Source: Talinum fruticosum
Lineage: Eukaryota > Streptophyta > Magnoliopsida > Caryophyllales > Talinaceae
Length of the DNA stretch: 64,000 nt
Direction: 5' to 3'
NCBI GenBank assembly: GCA_021018815.1
Contig: JAITYX010000003.1
Coordinates: 3,100,001-3,164,000, forward strand
The first letter of the stretch is position 1. The number at the start of each line of letters is the position of its first letter. Position numbers and translations under genes: made by a program. Below are positions 1-11,138 of this stretch, in pieces. The notes beneath the pieces are model-generated. The model had not been told where the DNA came from. It was given only the letters and a program-made list of their open reading frames with translations, and made no database searches.

Positions 1-340
1 GATGAAAGGCATTCCATTCTTAGATAGAAACTTTGTTAGTGAAAAAATCTGACTCGAGTAGTTGCTCATGAGGAAAGTCGAGTAAAGAATTCTCGATGTA
101 TCGTAGCAAGAGGTATATAGTCGAGCATAAAGTAAAAATGCTTAGCAATAAAATAATGTAAACTCGTAAAGATTATACACATAGAAATCATGTAAGAGAA
201 AGCATTAATTCATTGAACTCAACAGAAATTACAAGGATTAAAAGGGAAAACTCCCCTAAACAAGACAACAAGTTTTCGACTCTATTTCTCCCCTTGCCTT
301 TCGCAAGAAAAATAATAGAAAGAAGGGAAGAAAAGAACAT
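1..340 (-). other. 3' untranslated part of the Sirevirus element
   Basis: Non-coding sequence between the end of the envelope-like gene and the missing 3' LTR. I see no clear polypurine tract and no similarity to the 5' LTR at 7759-9343, so the 3' LTR must start left of position 1. Confidence 0.45.
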
Positions 341-2068
341 TCAAGTACAAATGAGATGTCCGGACAAAAGAAAAAAGAAAAATCGCTCCGGAAGAAGAAC
401 AATCCGGCAGATTGTGGAATTGTCACACAGTGCATAGTGCCTACGAGGGAGAGGGGGATTTCGAGTGGAGGCGGAGGGAGTAGAGGTGCGCTGTCGCTGG
501 TATGACCTTGACGATGTGCTTGAGCGCGGCGGAGGGAGAACCGGTATGATCGTCGTGGGCTCGGCTCCGAGTGGCTGACCCGGAGTGAGTGGATCGAGGG
601 GTTCTTCCCTTGGGACCTCCGTAGCTGGAGGGGCTGCTCTGTCCGACCCGCTGGTGTAGCTAAGTCTTCGACCCACCTGGATCGTTGTCCGAGCCGAGTA
701 CAGCTATCCGAGCTTGTGGAGCAGGCCGACCCTCGCCAGCTTCCCATCGCTTCTTTGTGGTGCTCCTTCCCTTGCTCGGAAGGACTCGCCTCAGCCGCAG
801 GTTCCTCGGCGTCTGCAGCCTTCGCATCTGCAGCTTCTTCTTCTTCATCCCCGCTGTCCGAGGAGGTCGGACTCGGGCTCGAAGACACTTCGGACGCGTC
901 TCGAGTCATCATGGTCCCGAGCCGCCTTGGACCTTCTCTCTCCGAGGAGCTCGACCAGCTCGCTGCTGCTCCTTCACCAAGGTGCTCTCATCTCAAGAAC
1001 AAGAGACTCGCTGCTCTCGGATTTGGGATTGACCGATCTTTTGGTTGATGGTCGATTTTGGAGGATAAGCTTGAAAGACCGGAGTGTGTCCTCGAAAGCA
1101 GAGGACACAGAACCGATCTTGTCCATAAAAACGGGGACAAGAGAGCAGAGAGAGATTTGGAGGCACAGGAGGTGGAAGCACCACCAGGTGGAAAGGGAAG
1201 AGAAAGAGGGGTTGATTTCCGAGTCTAAGGTGGAGAAGGGGGCCTCGGCTCCGAGTTATGCACCCGCACACCGGGTTCAGCTTCCGGTATCCGTACTCCT
1301 GCAGTTCCTTCTTGTCGACAACAACGGCAGCCTCAAACACAGCGTTTGGGTCCGAAGGGAGAGGAACTTGGAATTGTTTGAAGACAAGGGTGAGAAGAGC
1401 ACCAAAAGGAAGGGAGGAGTTCTTCTTAGATTGAAGTTGAGTTGGCACAGCGGCCATTTGCTCAATGATGGAGGGGAAGAGGTCTACTTCGTAGCCCTCA
1501 AGAATGTCAAAGAGAGCTTTGAGGTGCTTGGAGTTGGGGTTCTCCTTGCTGGAATGCTCGTGAAAAAAGGTTCTCATCAGCAGAAAGCACGTATAGGCGA
1601 AGCTTCGACTTCAACCGAGTCACGTAAAAGTTTTTCCGGACTCAAGGAACTCTTTGGCGTACTTTTCAAAGAAGTCGTCGGCGACTTCAGTGAACGGAAT
1701 GGGGTTGTTGTTCAAGAAGAGAGAGGAGACCTTGAACAAGCGGTGGAGAAGAGAGGTGTTGATGCGAACGGTGATGTTCCGAACCCCGGAGGTTAGAACA
1801 TTTTCCGAGTGGGTAAGGTGAGCGTAGACTTCGAAACGAGTTCGGGATAAATGAACTCGCTGAAGCACATGAAGTGATATGCTCCGGTGGTTTGAATGTG
1901 AGCCAACCAAGAGAATTTGGTTGTAGGAAAGAACTTGTCGTCCAAACGCAAGGTGCTAGGTGACAATGGGTTTGGAGGGGGTTGAGCTTTCCGGCGTTTT
2001 GGTGCGAGGCTTTTTAGAGGAAGAAGAGATCTCGGAAGTCGGGATGGTTTCCTCTTTTAGGCATTTTG
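341..2068 (-). pseudogene. Envelope-like / 'putative plant transposon protein' gene, degenerate
   Basis: A broken reading frame downstream of pol, in the place of the envelope-like ORF of Sireviruses. The first ATG in context is at about 2068 (MPKRG). The recognisable core runs from about 1950 to 1290 in at least three frames. It includes a FFPTTKFSWLAHIQTTG stretch, then LTSGVRNITVRINTSLLHRL (about 1800-1740), then LFPSIIEQMAAVPTQLQSK and LPFGALLTLVFKQFQVPL (about 1470-1360). This pattern matches the plant domain called putative plant transposon protein, also found in Sirevirus env-like ORFs. Past about 900 the sequence is rich in Ser, Pro, Glu and Asp (DSGDEEEEAADAKAADAEEP), a low-complexity tail. 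Whether such proteins act as true envelopes is not established, and I see no clear membrane anchor in this copy. Frameshifts lie near 1880, 1600 and 700. Confidence 0.6.
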
Positions 2069-2694
2069 AACGATGGAAGGAAAGATGAAACTTTTGAGTA
2101 GAGAAGAGAAGGAGAGGTAGAAGAGAAGAACCGAAAAGATGTAGAAAAAGATGAGAGCAAATAAACTTACGAGAGATGGCCTTTACGATGCTTGAAGAAC
2201 TTCAAAGATCACTGTTCACGTAGAAATCTTCCGCGAAAAGTTTCATTTGAGAGAGATGGAATGTAGAGTACCGAGACGAAGATGAATAGATGCTATTTAT
2301 AGAAAATTAGCGCGCTCGTCAACTATCCGTTAAATATAACTCCGTTCTTACTCGACTTGTCCATCAGCCATCGAAGACCGGTGTGACAGTTCTCTTCAAC
2401 GGTTAAGATTTCAGCGGTTAGAGATCCACGGCTATCGATCGATCACAGCGCTCGAGAGAAAGAGAGAGAAAAGATTTTGAAAATATAATCCGAAGCTCTC
2501 CACTGTTCTAGAGATAGCTTCGTAAAATTTGAAGTCCAAGTTTATCTACGTCCGAGTTTGACTCGTATAGGTTTCTAAGTGACTCGAAACACAAAATAAC
2601 TATTAACCCAAGATCACCGAATCAACCGAGCTAATGGTTATTAAAGGGAAAACACATAACATAGAATTATGCAATGAATAAGAATAGCACATAA
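2069..2694 (-). other. Spacer between pol and the envelope-like gene
   Basis: Non-coding stretch of about 620 bases with GA-rich patches (for example near 2455-2475). No domain is recognisable. In Sireviruses this interval separates pol from the extra ORF. Confidence 0.4.
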
Positions 2695-3350
2695 TTAAGC
2701 ATTTAACATACCAAGCTCATTCCGAATAAAGCAAAACCGATCTTCACCAAGAGGCTTAGTAAAAATATCAGCTAATTGAAGATTAGTAGGAATGAACTCA
2801 AGTTTAATATCACCTTTTTCTCGAGTGATCACGTAAGAAGTGATATCCGACCTCGATATGCTTTGTTTTCGAGTGCCGGACAGGATTCTTGGTGATGCCG
2901 ATTGTGCTTTGGTTGTCACACTTGATTGGAATTGAGTTGAGGAATAGTCCAAGATCCTTCAAATGTTGCTTAATCCATAGAATCTGAGCGCAACAAGCTC
3001 CAACCGCAATATATTCAACTTCAGCAGCTTGATAGAGCTACCGAGTTCTGCTTCTTTGAATGCAAAGATATTAGGGATCGACCCGTAAATTGGCAAGCTC
3101 CGGATGTGCTCTTTCGATCAACTTTGTATCCTCGCGTAGTCCGCGTCTCGAGTATCCAAGTAAGAGTCGCTTCCGAGTCTCCGGAATACCATAGACCTAA
3201 ATTCCGAGTACCCGCAAGATATCTCGAATATTCTTTTCACCGCAGTGAGATGTGATTCTTTTGGGTTAGCTTGAAATCTCGCGCATAGGCAAACATTGAA
3301 CATTATATCTCGGCCTACTGGAAGTAAGATATAGCAAAGATCCAATTATA
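2695..3350 (-). pseudogene. Copia RNase H domain and pol C-terminus
   Basis: C-terminal part of the Sirevirus polyprotein. The segment at 3345-3118 holds RFQANPKESHLTAVKRIF, which links RT to RNase H in copia, followed by a damaged DADYA motif (RNase H aspartate). The segment at 2952-2695 holds SRSDITSYVITREKGDIKLE, then LQLADIFTKPLGEDRF and the end GMLNA, a typical Sirevirus pol terminus. The two parts lie in different frames, and the region between (about 2953-3117) is frameshifted. RNase H would remove RNA from the cDNA hybrid; this copy cannot make it. Confidence 0.85.
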
Positions 3351-3394
3351 CCTCGATAAAGTTTCGATCTATCGCTTTACCTTTCTCGTCCGAG

Positions 3395-4150
3395 TCAAGC
3401 TTTATACTCGTCGCTCATGGGTGTAGATGCATGCTTTGCATCTTGGAGTTTGTATTTCTTCAGCAGTTCCTTGGCGTACTTTGATTGATGGACATAGATC
3501 CCATCTTTGTCTTGTTTGATTTGTAACCCAAGGAAGAAGTTGAGTTCTCCCATCATACTCATTTGGAACTCTTGACTCATCAACCCGTAAAATTCTCGAC
3601 ACGTAAATTCATTAGTAGCACCGAAGATAATATCATCAACATAGATTTGAACAATAAGGAAATCTTTCCCCTTAGTTTTTATGATGAGAGTCTTGTCGAT
3701 CTGTCCTCTTTTAAAATCATTTTAAACCAAGAAGCTACTCAGTCTTTCATACCAAGCTCAAGGTGCTTGTTTAAGACCATAGAGAGCCTTTTTAAGTTTG
3801 AAAACATGATTTAGAAATTTCGAGTTTTCAAAACCAGAAGGTTGTTTGACATAGACTTCTTCTTCAATAAAACCATTGAGAAATGCACACTTAACATCCA
3901 TTTGATATAATTTAATATGCATGCCGGATGCGAATGCCAACAAGATTCTCGATAGCTTCGATTCTGCTACAGTGCAAAGGTTTCCCCACAATCAATTCCT
4001 TCTTCTTGATTATAGCCTTGAGCCATAAGTCTAGCCTTGTTTCGACTACCACTCCACCCTCATCCAGCTTTATTCTTGAAAACCCATTTGGTTCCTATAA
4101 CCGGGTGGTCGAAGGTCGGCTGGTCGAGTCCGGACTTGGTTTCTCTCGAA
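3395..4150 (-). pseudogene. Copia reverse transcriptase domain
   Basis: The segment at 3991-3758 encodes HIKLYQMDVKCAFLNGFIEE, the copia RT core containing the first catalytic aspartate, then FKLKKALYGLKQAP. At about 3655-3605 the minus strand reads YVDDIIFGATNEF, the YVDD active-site box, in another frame. The segment at 3583-3395 continues with MGELNFFLGLQIKQDKDGIY and ASTPMSDEYKA. The active-site motifs survive but frameshifts separate them. From about 4150 up to the integrase the sequence is the degenerate link region, with no clean ORF. Confidence 0.88.
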
Positions 4151-4849
4151 TTGATTGAGTTCCTCTTGCATGGCCTCTACCCATTTAGGTTCATTAAGGG
4201 CCTCTAGTGCATTTTTGGGTTCGTTTAATGAAATGAATGCAGTGAATGCACATAGATTATGTAGAGAGGAACGAGTTCTTACCCCATTGTTGATATCCGA
4301 AATTATGTTTTCTGGGGATGACTCGGAAGTAAATTTGAATGCTTTACCAGCTCCTCCGGTTCACGAGATTTGTGGGCCGAGCCGCTTGATCTTCGTAAGC
4401 TTGTTCCGAGTGACCCTCTTCATCAACTTGTTCGTTCCGAGCGAGCTCTTGAGTTGTCTCATTCCGAGTTTCGTCGCTCGAGTGACTTCATTCCGAGCAG
4501 GTCGAGTCCGAGTCTTTGTAGGCTCGGCCTTGTCATCATCTCTACCGAGCTTCAGCTCCGAGTATGACGACTCACTTGCCTTCTCCTCGTTCAAGCTCAT
4601 CAAACACTATGTGGATGCTTTCTTCCACTTTGTTAGTTCGCTTATTGAAAATGCGATAAGCTTTGCTGTGAGAGGAGTAACCTAGAAAAATACCTTCGTC
4701 TCGACCGAGCATCAAACTTGGTCAGTGATCCTTACCATTGTTGTGAACGAAGCATTTACATCCGAATGGTCTCGAAATAGGAAATATTTGGCTTCTTCCC
4801 TTTGTAGAGCTCATAAGGTGTTTTCTTCGTAATGGGTCCGATGAGGCAT

Positions 4850-5460
4850 CTATTCGGAGTGTAGTTGGCCGTGTTGATCGCTTCTCGCCTGCAAATAGTA
4901 AGGCAAGTTGTGCTCAATCATCATCGTCCTTACTATTTCTTCAAGGGTTCTGTTCTTTCTCTCTACTACTCCATTCTCGTTGAGGAAATCTGGGTGCTGA
5001 GAAGTTGTGAGAGATTCCATTTTTGTCACAAAACTCGAGAATTTCGAGTAATCGAACTCCCTTCCATGGTCGGTTCGAATCCTTTGAATCCGAGTCCGAG
5101 ACTCAACTTGAATCTTTCTACAGAGTTTGCTCGAACTCCTTGAATGCTTCATTTTTATGCTTGAGAAAACACACCCGGTAAATCTTGAAAAGTCATCAAT
5201 AATGACAAAAATGTAGGATTTACCTCCGAGGCTCTTCACAGGATTTCACCACATAAGTCCATATGCAGTAACTCAAGAACTTTGGATGTGGAAACTGTCT
5301 TCAAAGATTTGAATGAAGATCTCGACTTGTTTCCCTCGGTGCATGCTTCACAAACTTAATTTTTCTCAAAAACACAGCTTAGGTAGACCCCAACCGCACT
5401 ATGAGATGCCAGCTTTTTGATTGCATGCATGCTAATATGTCCTAATCTACGATGCCAAGT
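4850..5460 (-). pseudogene. Copia integrase domain
   Basis: The DDE integrase core is visible: YIFVIIDDFSRF (first Asp), IRTDHGREF (second Asp) and NGVVERKNRTLEEIVRTMM (Glu). It extends to about 5239 in one frame. Upstream, around 5350-5480, remnants of the HHCC zinc-binding segment that precedes copia integrase are readable in shifted frames. Integrase inserts the cDNA into the genome. Stops at both ends of the core show the copy is inactive. Confidence 0.85.
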
Positions 5461-5486
5461 CCATGAATCATCATGGAGAGATACTT

Positions 5487-5846
5487 TTAAACAAGATAAA
5501 TTCCGACTTGGGTCGAAAGAGGAATGATATAAGTGTTACCCGATCTCTTACCCGAGAGGTTTACCTCTTTGGTGGTCTCATCCGAGATATAGCCCTTAGA
5601 TTGAGTGAATCTTACCTCCCGACCTTTGTCGCATAGCCGGGAGATGCTAAGCAAATTGTATTTTAGCCCTTTGACAAGGTAGACCGGGCCGACCAGATTG
5701 CTTCCATTTCCAATCTTGCCAATACCAACTATCTTGCCTTTGCTATCATCCCCAAAGGTCACTTTTCCTCCTTTGTATGACTCTAGCTCGTAAAAGAGTC
5801 CTTGGTCACCCGACATGTGTCGTGAACACCCGCCGTCCAGTACCAA
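5487..5846 (-). pseudogene. Copia aspartic protease domain with altered active site
   Basis: The frame reads VLDGGCSRHMSGD, where copia proteases have Asp-Ser-Gly-Cys-x-x-His-Met. The catalytic Asp and last Gly are present, but the central Ser is Gly. It continues through GKIVGIGKIGN, NLVGPVYLVKGLKYNLLSIS and LCDKGREVRFT, the normal fold of the domain leading to the pre-integrase region. The protease cleaves the Gag-Pol polyprotein. Asp-Gly-Gly would be expected to impair this enzyme. Confidence 0.8.
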
Positions 5847-5859
5847 TGTCCTTTTGATC

Positions 5860-7699
5860 TTTTCTGAGTGATCCGCAAAACAGAGAGAATCTAACCCTTC
5901 TCACTTCCTCTAACGAACCCAAGAACATTCCTTACCGTGGTCCTTTTCGAGGAAGAAGGTGTTTTGGAACCCGGATTTGAATGACTTTGGGTTTTGTCTC
6001 GATTCTCGAGTCTTCCTCTCGAGAACCGAGTCTCGTGTCTCTTTCATTTTGAAAACTTTTCCTTTTGAAACAGGAGAGAATGGTTTCTTTTTGTAAACAG
6101 CTTCTAGGCTTAGTCCTTCTTTTATTTCGTGAATGGGACCGTGCTCAGCTTTCCCGAGCTTCACAGCTCTGGAATCATTTTTAAATAGTTCCGAGTAGGA
6201 ATTGGATTCCTCTTCTTTGTTGAAACCAAGACCTTCTTTTCGAAAGGAGACACATTGTGATCCTAAGAGCATGTCAAGGTTTTTCCGACCTTGAGTAAAT
6301 TTTAAAATCGGATCTCGAGACTCAGTGAGCTTCGTTTTAGTTGCTCATTTTCTTTCTCGAGTAACTCGGACTCGGCCTCATTAGTTTGAGCACTAGTCTT
6401 GAGTTCTCTCGAGTGTGAGTCTCAGCTTTTCCAATTCGTTTTTCAAAGAATTGCTCTCGAAGAAATTGACTCAAGTTGTTCTTTGAAATGGGAAGAGTCG
6501 AATTGGACTTTTCTTCCAAAGTAAAAATGTATTTAGCTAAATCAACTTTGGAGAATTTGAGGAAGTAATCAATTACCTCTTGAGGGTTAGTTTCCTTATT
6601 GTCCGAGTATGAGTCCGACTCCTTTTCGCTTCGAGTCGAAATTGCCATCGGACATTTCGAGTCGTCCGAGTCCTCATCATCTTCTCGATGAATCCTCATC
6701 GCTCCATGTTGCCATCATGGCTTTCTTCTTCTTTCTGTCCCTTTTTCTTTCTGGACAGTCTTTAACTATGTGGTCTTTGCCGCCACACTCGAAACACCTG
6801 TAATTCTTAGATAAAGATAACTTTCAAGGGGAAGAAAACTTACCTTTTCTCGTCTCTCTTATCTTTCTTGTAGAATTCTTCTTTTGGCCTTTTGTCCCAT
6901 CTTTTGTGCTTCATCATTCTCTTGAAGCCTCTTGCAATGAGTGCCATGGGATCGTCTTCCGAGTCGATGAGCTCGTATTCGCTTCTTTAGATTCTCGAGG
7001 CTTTCAGTGCTATGTTCTTTTTGGAACCGCCTCAAGCATCCTCTTCTTCTAGATGGATTTCGTGTGGTAGAAGCTTTCCGATGAGCTCGTCCTGGCTTTA
7101 AGAGTGAGAGGTTCCGAGCCTCCTCTATGGCAGCCACCTTCGGACCCCATCTTCTTTTGGGCGTACTTCGAGTATCTTTTTGCACATTGCCTCGTGTGTC
7201 ATTTTCTTACCTGCAGACTTGAGATTGTTGGTAATCTCAAGAAACCGGATGAACATCCGAGTGATGTTTTCTTCTTACTCCATCTTGAATAGCTCGTATT
7301 TATGAAGATATCGACTAATCTTCGCTTGTCCGACCTGGCTAGTTCCTTCGTAAGTGTTGACAAGTGTGTCCCACACTTCTTTTGCTGTATTGTAGGCAGA
7401 CACTCGATTGTATTCCTCCGAGCTAATGGCGCACATCGAATGTTCATTGCCTCGAAGTTCTTTCGAACTTCTCCGCTTCGCTCGGAGTGAATTCAGCCTT
7501 TGTCTTGGGAATGATTCTCAATTCCTCTCGTCTTCATTGGAATGTAGTTTACTTGTTGTATGATTTCCCATACATCTTAATCATGATCCATGAGGAAACA
7601 TTCCATAAGCTTCTTCCAAGTGCCCAAAGTTTGATCCTTTGAATTTTGGTGGCTCGTTGCAAGATCTTCCTTCATCAAACTCTCCGTGTTCCGAGCCAT
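5860..7699 (-). pseudogene. Sirevirus gag, degenerate
   Basis: The start is taken as the ATG at 7699, 46 bases downstream of the primer site; it reads MARNTESLMKEDLATSHQNS and soon hits a stop. Typical copia gag sequence follows in shifting frames: the 7447-7199 segment contains CAP-like core sequence and a damaged VWDTLVNT region, and 7185-6859 carries its continuation. A CCHC zinc knuckle, CFECGGKDHIVKDC, is read at about 6795-6745, followed by a Lys/Arg run and acidic sequence. From 6700 to 5900 lies the charged, coiled-coil-like link typical of Sirevirus gag. Gag would form the virus-like particle. Confidence 0.75.
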
Positions 7700-7744
7700 T
7701 TGATCTTTAGACCTTTTTATGGTTAGATCCTTTCTGAAAAGCTA

Positions 7745-7756
7745 GGCTCGATACCA
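7745..7756 (-). other. Primer binding site, Met-tRNA type
   Basis: The minus strand reads TGGTATCGAGCC directly inside the 5' LTR. It matches the copia primer site for initiator Met-tRNA (TGGTATCAGAGCC) with one base missing. Confidence 0.8.
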
Positions 7757-7758
7757 AT

Positions 7759-9343
7759 TACAGGTTGGCTCTGGGAGAGTCCGAGTCACCCTAGAGGGGG
7801 TGAATAGGGTGAGGAAGAAATCTTGTGGAAATTCAAACTCTTTTGCCAAGTAAAATACAGAATGCGCTTCGAGTCAAAACAGAGTCGAAAAGTAGAGACT
7901 CGGAAAGACTAAATAGATAGAAATGGCAAGAAAAGCAAATGCTTGAAGACAATCCGAGTCTAGAATGAACTCGTAAAGTAAAGACTCAGAGATTACGTTG
8001 AAACCCTCCCGGGGCGTAAAACCACGGACCGTGTCAATCCGGACACGAAGTCAAATCCACTATTTTGAGTCCACAAAATACCGTGAACTGATCGAACCCG
8101 AGTTGCTCCCTTAGACAACTCTTTATAAGTTTTCCTAAACTCGAAATTCCCTTATCTCGATCTAGTACTTCCTAGCTGAGATAACCCTTACAGCTAGGGA
8201 CAACTAAGCCGAGTTCACCCTTACAGCTTAGTCGAGGGACCTTACAAAGAAAGTAAGAAAGAGTTTGTAATCGAGTACAAGACCTTACAACTCGAAGGTA
8301 ATGAATTACGTAATAGGAGTTGTAAGTAGAAGATTGAGAATGAATACAAAGACTTTACACAAGTACGTATATTAACAATAGGTTCGGTTATCTTCAAGTC
8401 TTGTGAAGTAGCTTCTATTTATAGATGACCAGGCAGAGTAGCCGTTATCTTCATCTCGCTGACCGAGAGTCCTCTCGTGACCATTGATAGAAGCTTTCGA
8501 GTCACTCAGAAAGTATCCGTTGTAATGTGAACGTTGGACAACGGTTTAACTCTCTTGGAAGTCCCAAAACTACTAGCGGTGTCCCGAGAGGTAAGGTGAA
8601 AACCACCGTTAAGCTTGGCGTTCCATTTTTCCAGATTTGGAAACAGACATGCTCCGACACAATCTTCCGGGACTCGGAGCAGAGAAGGTGAAAAGCCATG
8701 CCTCGCTAGTGATTTGACGTTTTGAAGCCAGGTTACTTTTGTGGTTTGAAAAAGGTGTATCCTCGTTTGAATAACCTACAAAAGTAAATCAATTTTGGTT
8801 CTTAAAGTATAAAATACTTTGGTCCAAGATTAGACACAGATAATAAAATAATTATGATAATTAATCAACTAATTATCCGAGTTAGAAGAGAAGTGGAATT
8901 TTCCGAGTCCAATATCAATGATACTCGTAATTCCATTTGATTTAGTCTAAGTGAAGGATCAAGATAAGTAAAGAATATTAGAATGAGATAACTTGATATA
9001 GACTAAGTAATAATCGTACTAAAAGTACCGACTATAACATAATAGAGCTTATAACCGTAAGTCGGATTCTGAGTGAGAAAAGACGAAATACTAGTCTATT
9101 CAATCTGCGATAAATTTGAGTGATGAGGGACTCGTAACGGAGAATCGCTTGTCCGAGTCACTTAAAGATAAGCAAGAAATCTAAGAAGTAAAAGCTGTAT
9201 CACTTAGAGAAGATACCATTTTACTCAAAGAAGTTTCGAGATACGAGAGAATGCCTTGGAATCAAAACTCTATGAGTATGAGATGGTTATACCTTATTCA
9301 TTTAATGCAAGTCGAAATGTGTTAAGAAGTATCCGAGTCTTCA
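7759..9343 (-). repeat. 5' LTR of the Sirevirus element
   Basis: Minus strand starts TGAAGACTCGGA at 9343 and ends near 7759 next to the primer site, about 1585 bp. The end differs from the solo copies (CCTGTA instead of CCTTCA). Nearly the whole length matches 61986-63538 on the same strand and 16533-18099 on the other. A TATA-like CTATAAATAG lies at 8423-8414 on the minus strand. Near the inner end is the motif CACCCCCTCTAGGGTGAC, shared by all three copies. The right flanking 5 bases are CACCT; the partner duplication would be outside the window. Confidence 0.88.
8414..8423 (-). promoter_or_regulatory. TATA box of the Sirevirus LTR promoter
   Basis: CTATAAATAG on the minus strand, conserved as CTATAAATAG at 62625-62616 and as CTATAAAAAG at 17437-17446 in the solo LTRs. 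Its position in the middle of the LTR fits the U3 promoter. Confidence 0.55.
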
Positions 9344-11138
9344 CACCTCATAATCATCTTCATCATCATCGTCGTCTAATGCTAATCTCCTAATCATCTT
9401 CATCATCATCAAACGTCGTCGTTCCACGGCCGAAGAAATTTATATCGGTAATATTATTTACTATTGTAATTCTTTTACTAGTAAAGATTGAATTTTTATT
9501 GTTAGATTAATATTAAAGATGCTATTTTTATTTAGTTTACGTGTTTTAAATTACATTATGTTTGAGTAGTTTTTTTATACTTAGTATAATCTACTTGAAA
9601 CCATGTTAAATTATTTATTTTGAAACAAAGTTTCGATCTTTATTGTCTTATTGATTCAATCCATGATTGTATGATAATTTATTTTTAATGTTTATGTTTT
9701 TATGTTTAATTAATTAGAGTGCATGCTAATTACTTTTATATAAATTCATATAATAGTTTAAAGGGTTTAAGTACGTAATCACTTGATCGTTTAGACATAA
9801 ATATCACCCTAGTTAATCATGGATGGCTCATACCCATCTCTTTTAATTAGGAAATTATCATAGATCCTTTTTAAATCAATTTGCTAGTAGATTGGTTATC
9901 AGGTGCTAGATTATGTTTTTATAATACTTAATGCTCTAATTTGATTAAATTCTAGTGCTAGTGCTAGGGTTATCAATATTAGTAGGGTTTATATTAGGGC
10001 TAAACCTAAATAAACTAATAACTAACGAAAAATAGGGAAGATCCGCTAGTGGTTGTCTTCTATAATTTAGCTCATGGGTAGATCAATTTGTGTGTTAATG
10101 ATAAATAATAATTTGTATGGTGGATATAGATTATACTAAGTGTTTTTTATAAAATTTGATATCTTTGATCATTATTCAATTGCTTTTTAGTAGTTTTCTT
10201 TAGTTTAATCATTTTTATTTACAAAGTTACAATCTTTTATTATTAATTTCGTTATCCCCCTAAATAATAATATTTTAGGTTAGTTTTAGGAATTTTATTT
10301 TAATTTAATTTTGATTCTTTTTATATTTTAATTTTTAGATTATTTTTCTGTTAGTTTTTATTATTTTTGAGTCATCTTGTTAGATGTTAGTTTTAAAATA
10401 GTTACTTTTATTATTTTTGGTGTTTTATCTCTTTTAGGGTTCAGATAGAGTCCTAGTTGGATGTGATTAAATTTTAGAATTTCTGGAATTAATTTGATAA
10501 TTTTTCAGATTTAATTCTTGGATTTAATTACTGCAGGTTTTTAGTTAAATAATTTTTTAAATTCGATTTTAAATTTTATTTTTATATTTTTAGGGTCTGG
10601 TTAGGTCTGTAAAATCAGTATTAATATTCTAGATGATTTTAGTATTTATTTTCGTAATTAATTTAGTGTAGAATTTTATTTATATTAATTTTCTGTTTTA
10701 GAATTTGTTTATTTTCTGCTTTAGTTTTCTGTTTTAATTATTCTAAAAAATATAGAAAAAATATTTCTGGATTCTTATAGTTTTTTTCATTAGGCATAAT
10801 TTATTTATTTAGTTGTTAGATAATTTTCTATGATTTTTAGTTATTGATTTTAATTTATATTTTCTATTTTGTTTTTAAGAGTAGTAAATTGAATTAGATT
10901 TAAGCTTACATATTTATTATATCTTTCGTCGTGGATTAGATCCCTACTTTCCTATGCTATTTTGTTAATTATAAGCCTAAGTAGTGGTTTAACTTGTAGC
11001 TGCACAACAAGCTAACAAGCACATCGTCATTTCTTTCTACTCTACGGTCTACATCGGTGCAACAAGCTTCGGTGCATACTACACCACCACAATCCACTCC
11101 TTGTTCTAAGACAAGTATTTCAAAAGAGTTCCTTTCCA
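9344..11138. other. AT-rich leader or unknown insertion upstream of element A gag
   Basis: About 1.8 kb without an ORF. It starts with a short direct duplication (about 9349-9410, a TAATCATCTTCATCATCATC unit twice) and then becomes strongly AT-rich until about 10980. It does not resemble element A's 3' LTR (25031-26970), nor the leader of related element B. It may be the 5' leader of element A, with the Sirevirus inserted in it, or an unrelated insert. The last 150 bases before the gag ATG are less AT-rich and look like a normal leader. Confidence 0.4.

Larger units (their letters stand above)
1..9343 (-). mobile_element. Sirevirus-type Ty1/copia retrotransposon, 3' end outside window
   Basis: Read on the minus strand the order is 5' LTR (9343-7759), Met-tRNA primer site (7756-7745), gag, protease, integrase, reverse transcriptase, RNase H (stop at 2695) and then an extra envelope-like gene (2068-341). 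Protease-IN-RT-RH order defines Ty1/copia. LTRs near 1.6 kb plus an extra gene after pol are the known layout of Sireviruses such as SIRE1. The 3' LTR is not in the window: the first 255 bases do not resemble the 5' LTR. All genes carry stops and frameshifts, so the copy is dead. Two solo LTRs of the same family lie at 16533-18099 and 61986-63538. Confidence 0.85.

Noticed and set aside
714..1796. A 360-codon plus-strand open frame
   Set aside because: It lies opposite the envelope-like gene, whose protein pattern is recognisable on the minus strand. The plus-strand protein is Ser/Leu/Arg-rich with no family resemblance.
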